Source: Sporodiniella umbellata
Lineage: Eukaryota; Mucoromycota; Mucoromycetes; Mucorales; Rhizopodaceae
Assembly: GCA_025677835.1 (NCBI GenBank)
Contig: JAIXMR010000100.1
Coordinates: forward strand, 40,476 to 104,475
Length of the DNA: 64,000 bases
Direction of reading: 5' to 3'
The notes under the pieces are model-generated. The model had not been told where the DNA came from, ran no database searches, and saw only the letters and a program-made list of their open reading frames with translations. A program made the position numbers and the translations under genes. Below, in pieces: positions 60,601 through 64,000 of the stretch. Numbering within the stretch: position 1 is the stretch's first letter; the number at the start of each line of letters is the position of its first letter.

Positions 60601-62349
60601 TTAAAAAGCATTAAAACCAAAGCAAAACAGAGCAGAACAGAGCAAAAGTGCGGTTGACAGTACAGGTTGTAGTTTCGAAGAAAGTCCATGCTGCTAATGG
60701 TGAGCCTGTACAGAATGAGACGCGTTCATTTATTGCTTTCTAAACTCTAATGGGCCGTAATTCTCTCATTTATTTCTTGCTTCTAGACAAGTCTAACAAT
60801 TGCCAACAAAAGATTTCAACTGTTGTGCTGTTTGTTGTTACGGTAATGGGCTTCAAAAGGTGGCTTTTGAAAAAAAAAAAAAAAAAAAGAGTGCATGCCG
60901 TTCAAAAGACGGACTTTTGACGACTGTGTCTGAATATAAACTAGACAGCCACTGTCTAAACACCCCTTTGTGTTACTGAAGGTCCTGAAGATGTCTGAGA
61001 TTCCTTTGACAATTGTCAACATGCTTTTAAAAAGAAGAACCCTGACTTGATTTTTTATAACTTTGAGTATTCTTTTTATTGAAACGAAAAAAAAAGTTTT
61101 TTAAAAGCTGCAAAAAGCTTTGTAACATTAGAAAAAGATAGGATATACAAGACAGTTTTTATGATTTAAAAAGATGGTTTTTATTTAAAAAAGCTTTGTT
61201 TTTAAAAAGGAACTTCTCTTAGCTCATAGCCAAAAAAAAAAAAAAAAAAGGCTATGATTACCAAGGCCAACCGCGAGGAGGTGGAAGTTCATCTGGCCTC
61301 GGACTTACCTGGAAAGCACTTACCTCGGAAGTACCTACCTTACCAAAGCAGCGACCAAGAGGCTCCTCAGGCCCATCTACAATTGATTTTGTTTAAAAAG
61401 GGCTTCTTTATTGGTTTTGTATTAATATTTACCTTCTGAAAGATACAGTCCAATAAAAAACCATCAGTAGTGCATCAGTAGTGCATCAGTAGTGCATCAG
61501 TAGCGTCAACCTTGTTTTCAAGAAATAGTTAGCAACGAAGCTTTAGCGTGTTTTTTTTTTAAAGAAAAACTTACATCCTTATGCTGAGATCGGTGACCTT
61601 AATACGGTACTGTATGCTATGAATTGGAACTATCCCCAGGCAAAGCTCTTGATGAATAAATAAATTAAAGAAAAAAAGAAAAACCAAAGGAAAGTTGCCC
61701 ATTTTTTATACGTTTTTTTTTTATAAAATCGTGCGAAAGTGAGATTATCTGCCCCAAAAAAGATGCAAAAAAAAAAAAGGCTAGACTATTCTATGAATTA
61801 TAAACAACGATAAAATAGATCTTCTCCTGAAAAAAAACAGAGTTTAAAGCCACTTTTGCAAAAAGCGACCGATTTTGCAGTGTTGGTTTCTCCTAACACC
61901 TGTTTTCTTCAATTAAAAAAAAAAAGAAAAGTAAGCAGGAGCTATTAAGACGTTTATGAAAGTTAATCCTTGCCTATAGGAGTGTGTTGCAGACTTTTTG
62001 ACAAAAACATGACGTTCTTTGGCTATCAGCTTTTCCCAAAACGACCGCGCATGAACTTTAAAACTCATGGAGTACAGTGAAAAAAAAAAAAATTAAAAAA
62101 AATCCTAAACTAAAAAAAAGAGCAGCAAATTGAAAAGCATACTAATAAAAGCAACCTGTGTATCTAATGTGGCTCATGTTTATGCCTCAAAAACCTGTAT
62201 TTTTCAGCTGCAAATCCATCTAAAAATAAAGGCGTACGGAGCAAAAATACAAGCTTTTTCTGCTGTTAGTAAGCGGAAAACTATCCGTATCAAAGCAAAA
62301 AGCGCCCAAATTAATAATGAAGCTATATTATTGGTAATTGAAGAGTTTC

Positions 62350-62380
<31 letters not shown>

Positions 62381-64000
62381 CGCCTTTTTTTGCCTTGTAC
62401 CTTGGTTTTACACAAGCTGATAAATTGCTTTTTTTTTGAAAGGCAGCTGTACAGTACTATTTTTTTGATTTGTTTACTTACAATAGTGATTTTTTGTCTA
62501 TCCTATCTGATCAATAGCATATACAAATTATCAGCCAACTTTTTTTTTTTTTTCGTTGACCATCAGGTTCAATTTGGAAGTAACTACTCTTAAATAGAAA
62601 GATCAGCAAGTTGTACATGACCATACATTTATGCTAATTTTAATCGGCGTATAGGCCTACTAATAGCTGTCAGCTTCAAAGTATACTCTGCTTTTTTTGT
62701 TTTCAACTTACTATCATTAAAGATGATTTTACTTTATGATTTACTATTATCATGCTACAAAAAAACAAAATTTACAAAACTGTTTGTATATTTAACAATT
62801 TACCTACATTTAGCTGTACAGTCTGGTCTTTCAGTTGTGAAAATAAAAAAAGAGAAGTAGTAATAAAAAGTAGTATATAAAAAAAAATGCTAGTTAAATT
62901 TTTTTTTTTTACACATATTACTTAAAAAGAGAATATGTTTTCATTAACATGTATCTATATTTACTTTTGTATTCTTTGTTCTTTGTTTTTGCTAGCATAA
63001 AAACGGTGTATCTTATTGAATTACAGTGCTATTTCTTTGTTATAAGCTTATAAGATTCAATTTCATTATACTTGAAACATAGTGTTATGAAAAACAAGCT
63101 ATTATGTTAAAATTTTATGTGTTAAAAAATAAGAGTTAAAAAAAAAAAACTGATCTATAATGCTTACACTTAATACCATAGCAAAATCACCAATTCAGAT
63201 AGTAAAACGCCAAAGATTGGCTATTTTATATTTAAGCAGTATACAGAGAAATATACTACTGGCTTGCAATTATCAAGTGTCTCATTAGATATTATGCTTA
63301 GTTTTACTTTTAGTTGCATATACTTTTTACAAGAGCTTACAGTTGAAAAGAAATGTATATTAATACATACATAAGCGTTTTTACAGCAAGACGCGTAGCA
63401 AATCAAATACAGAGCACAGAAGAAAGCTTAATACCCAAAAAGCGACTTACAAAACAAAATAAACAAAATATATACTAAGCTATTTGTATACACAAGCCAT
63501 GATTATGATCAACCAACATTTTGTATAATCAAAAATATACCACAGAGAATAGCAGCATGCTAATATGTAATCTTACCCAACGTGGTAGATCCTATTAACA
63601 TAATCCATAGTTGAAAACAGTCTTGCTACGGAAAACTAACAGGCAAAGGTACAAAACTGTAAGTCATTTTCATAATTATATAAATATATGTTTAACATTT
63701 CAAGTATGGTAAAGCTCATTAATTAAGTTTACCTATAAATACATTCACTAACTGAAAGACAAAAGTCAATAGAAAGCAATAGTGGTGACTTGTTGAAAGA
63801 CTGTATATCAATGTTAATTGTATACAAAAAAAAAGTTTCATTAATACACTTGTCTTTCAAAAGTCGAAGGCTGGAACTATCACTTACCAACACTTATCCC
63901 TGAGCTTCTGTTCAAAAAAGCTTATTTAGGCTTGTTACATCTGAGTTTGTAATAAAGAGAAAGGGACACTACAGACCGACTGGATCTAGCAGTAGACATA
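57685..64000. other. 6.3 kb gene-poor AT-rich region
   Basis: No ORF has recognisable domains or a coherent exon series. It contains many poly-A/poly-T runs (for example 60870-60888, 61230-61247, 62355-62380) and T-run/A-run palindromes (58338-58359, 58810-58830). A GC-richer island at about 61250-61385 carries three gguaag-like donor motifs in a row on its minus strand, and there is a short open stretch at 61570-61665 (plus strand, HPYAEIGDLNTVLYAMNW) that may be a stray exon. The right end has no gene entering the window that I can identify. Confidence 0.5.
61462..61503. repeat. 11-bp minisatellite, about four copies
   Basis: Perfect tandem copies of tgcatcagtag in an otherwise unique stretch. 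Confidence 0.9.

Overview
The window looks like nuclear DNA of an early-diverging filamentous fungus, most likely Mucoromycota (Mucorales-like). It is strongly AT-rich and full of long poly-A/poly-T runs. Its genes are broken by many short GT-AG introns (mostly 40-75 bases), and its proteins are clearly fungal or opisthokont. I see no bacterial, organellar or viral genes, no rRNA or tRNA, and no CRISPR array. The genus assignment is inference; I could run no searches.

Layout. 1-2.66 kb is gene-poor and holds a stray copy of an exon-intron repeat that also occurs at 33 kb. 2.66-3.53 kb (-) is a class III ubiquitin-conjugating enzyme (UBE2E type), divergent from a very large 13-exon gene at 3.71-10.67 kb (+) that fuses a TFIID TAF2 body to four tandem bromodomains. 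After a 2.3 kb gap come a secreted CAP/PR-1 protein (13.0 kb, +), a YEATS + ANC1-homology (AF9/ENL-like) chromatin reader (14.4-16.8 kb, -), a HUT1-type nucleotide-sugar transporter (17.6-18.7 kb, +), a small two-domain AAA ATPase related to AFG2B/SPATA5L1 (18.8-20.9 kb, -), a Dal80/AreB-like GATA factor (21.6-22.3 kb, -) and a Kre9/Knh1-like cell-surface protein (24.7-25.5 kb, -).

27.6-36.2 kb is a graveyard of decayed sequence. It holds pieces of an IS630/Tc1-like transposase, a SWIM-type element and a LINE-type zinc-knuckle tail, two out-of-order pieces of a sphingosine-1-phosphate lyase gene, and a frameshifted CLASP/STU1 fragment carrying a 205-bp exon-plus-intron tandem duplication.

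36.7-57.7 kb is gene-dense again: PDK1 kinase (+), ketol-acid reductoisomerase ILV5 (+), a GT49/LARGE-like glycosyltransferase that lacks the DxD motif (+), a secreted acid-phosphatase-type phosphoesterase (-), a PH-CRIB-kinase PAK (Cla4-like, +), a short eIF4G (-), an unrecognised coiled-coil protein (+), an extended SDR epimerase (+) and a DH-only RhoGEF (-). 57.7-64 kb has no gene I can support.

The genes do not form a pathway or cluster. Transcription and chromatin functions (TAF2-bromodomain, YEATS-AHD, GATA) and Rho/PDK1 signalling (PAK, RhoGEF, PDK1) recur, but this may be chance. The exon models given were built by hand from reading frame, GT/AG sites and protein-family conservation. 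Each full model sums to a multiple of three.
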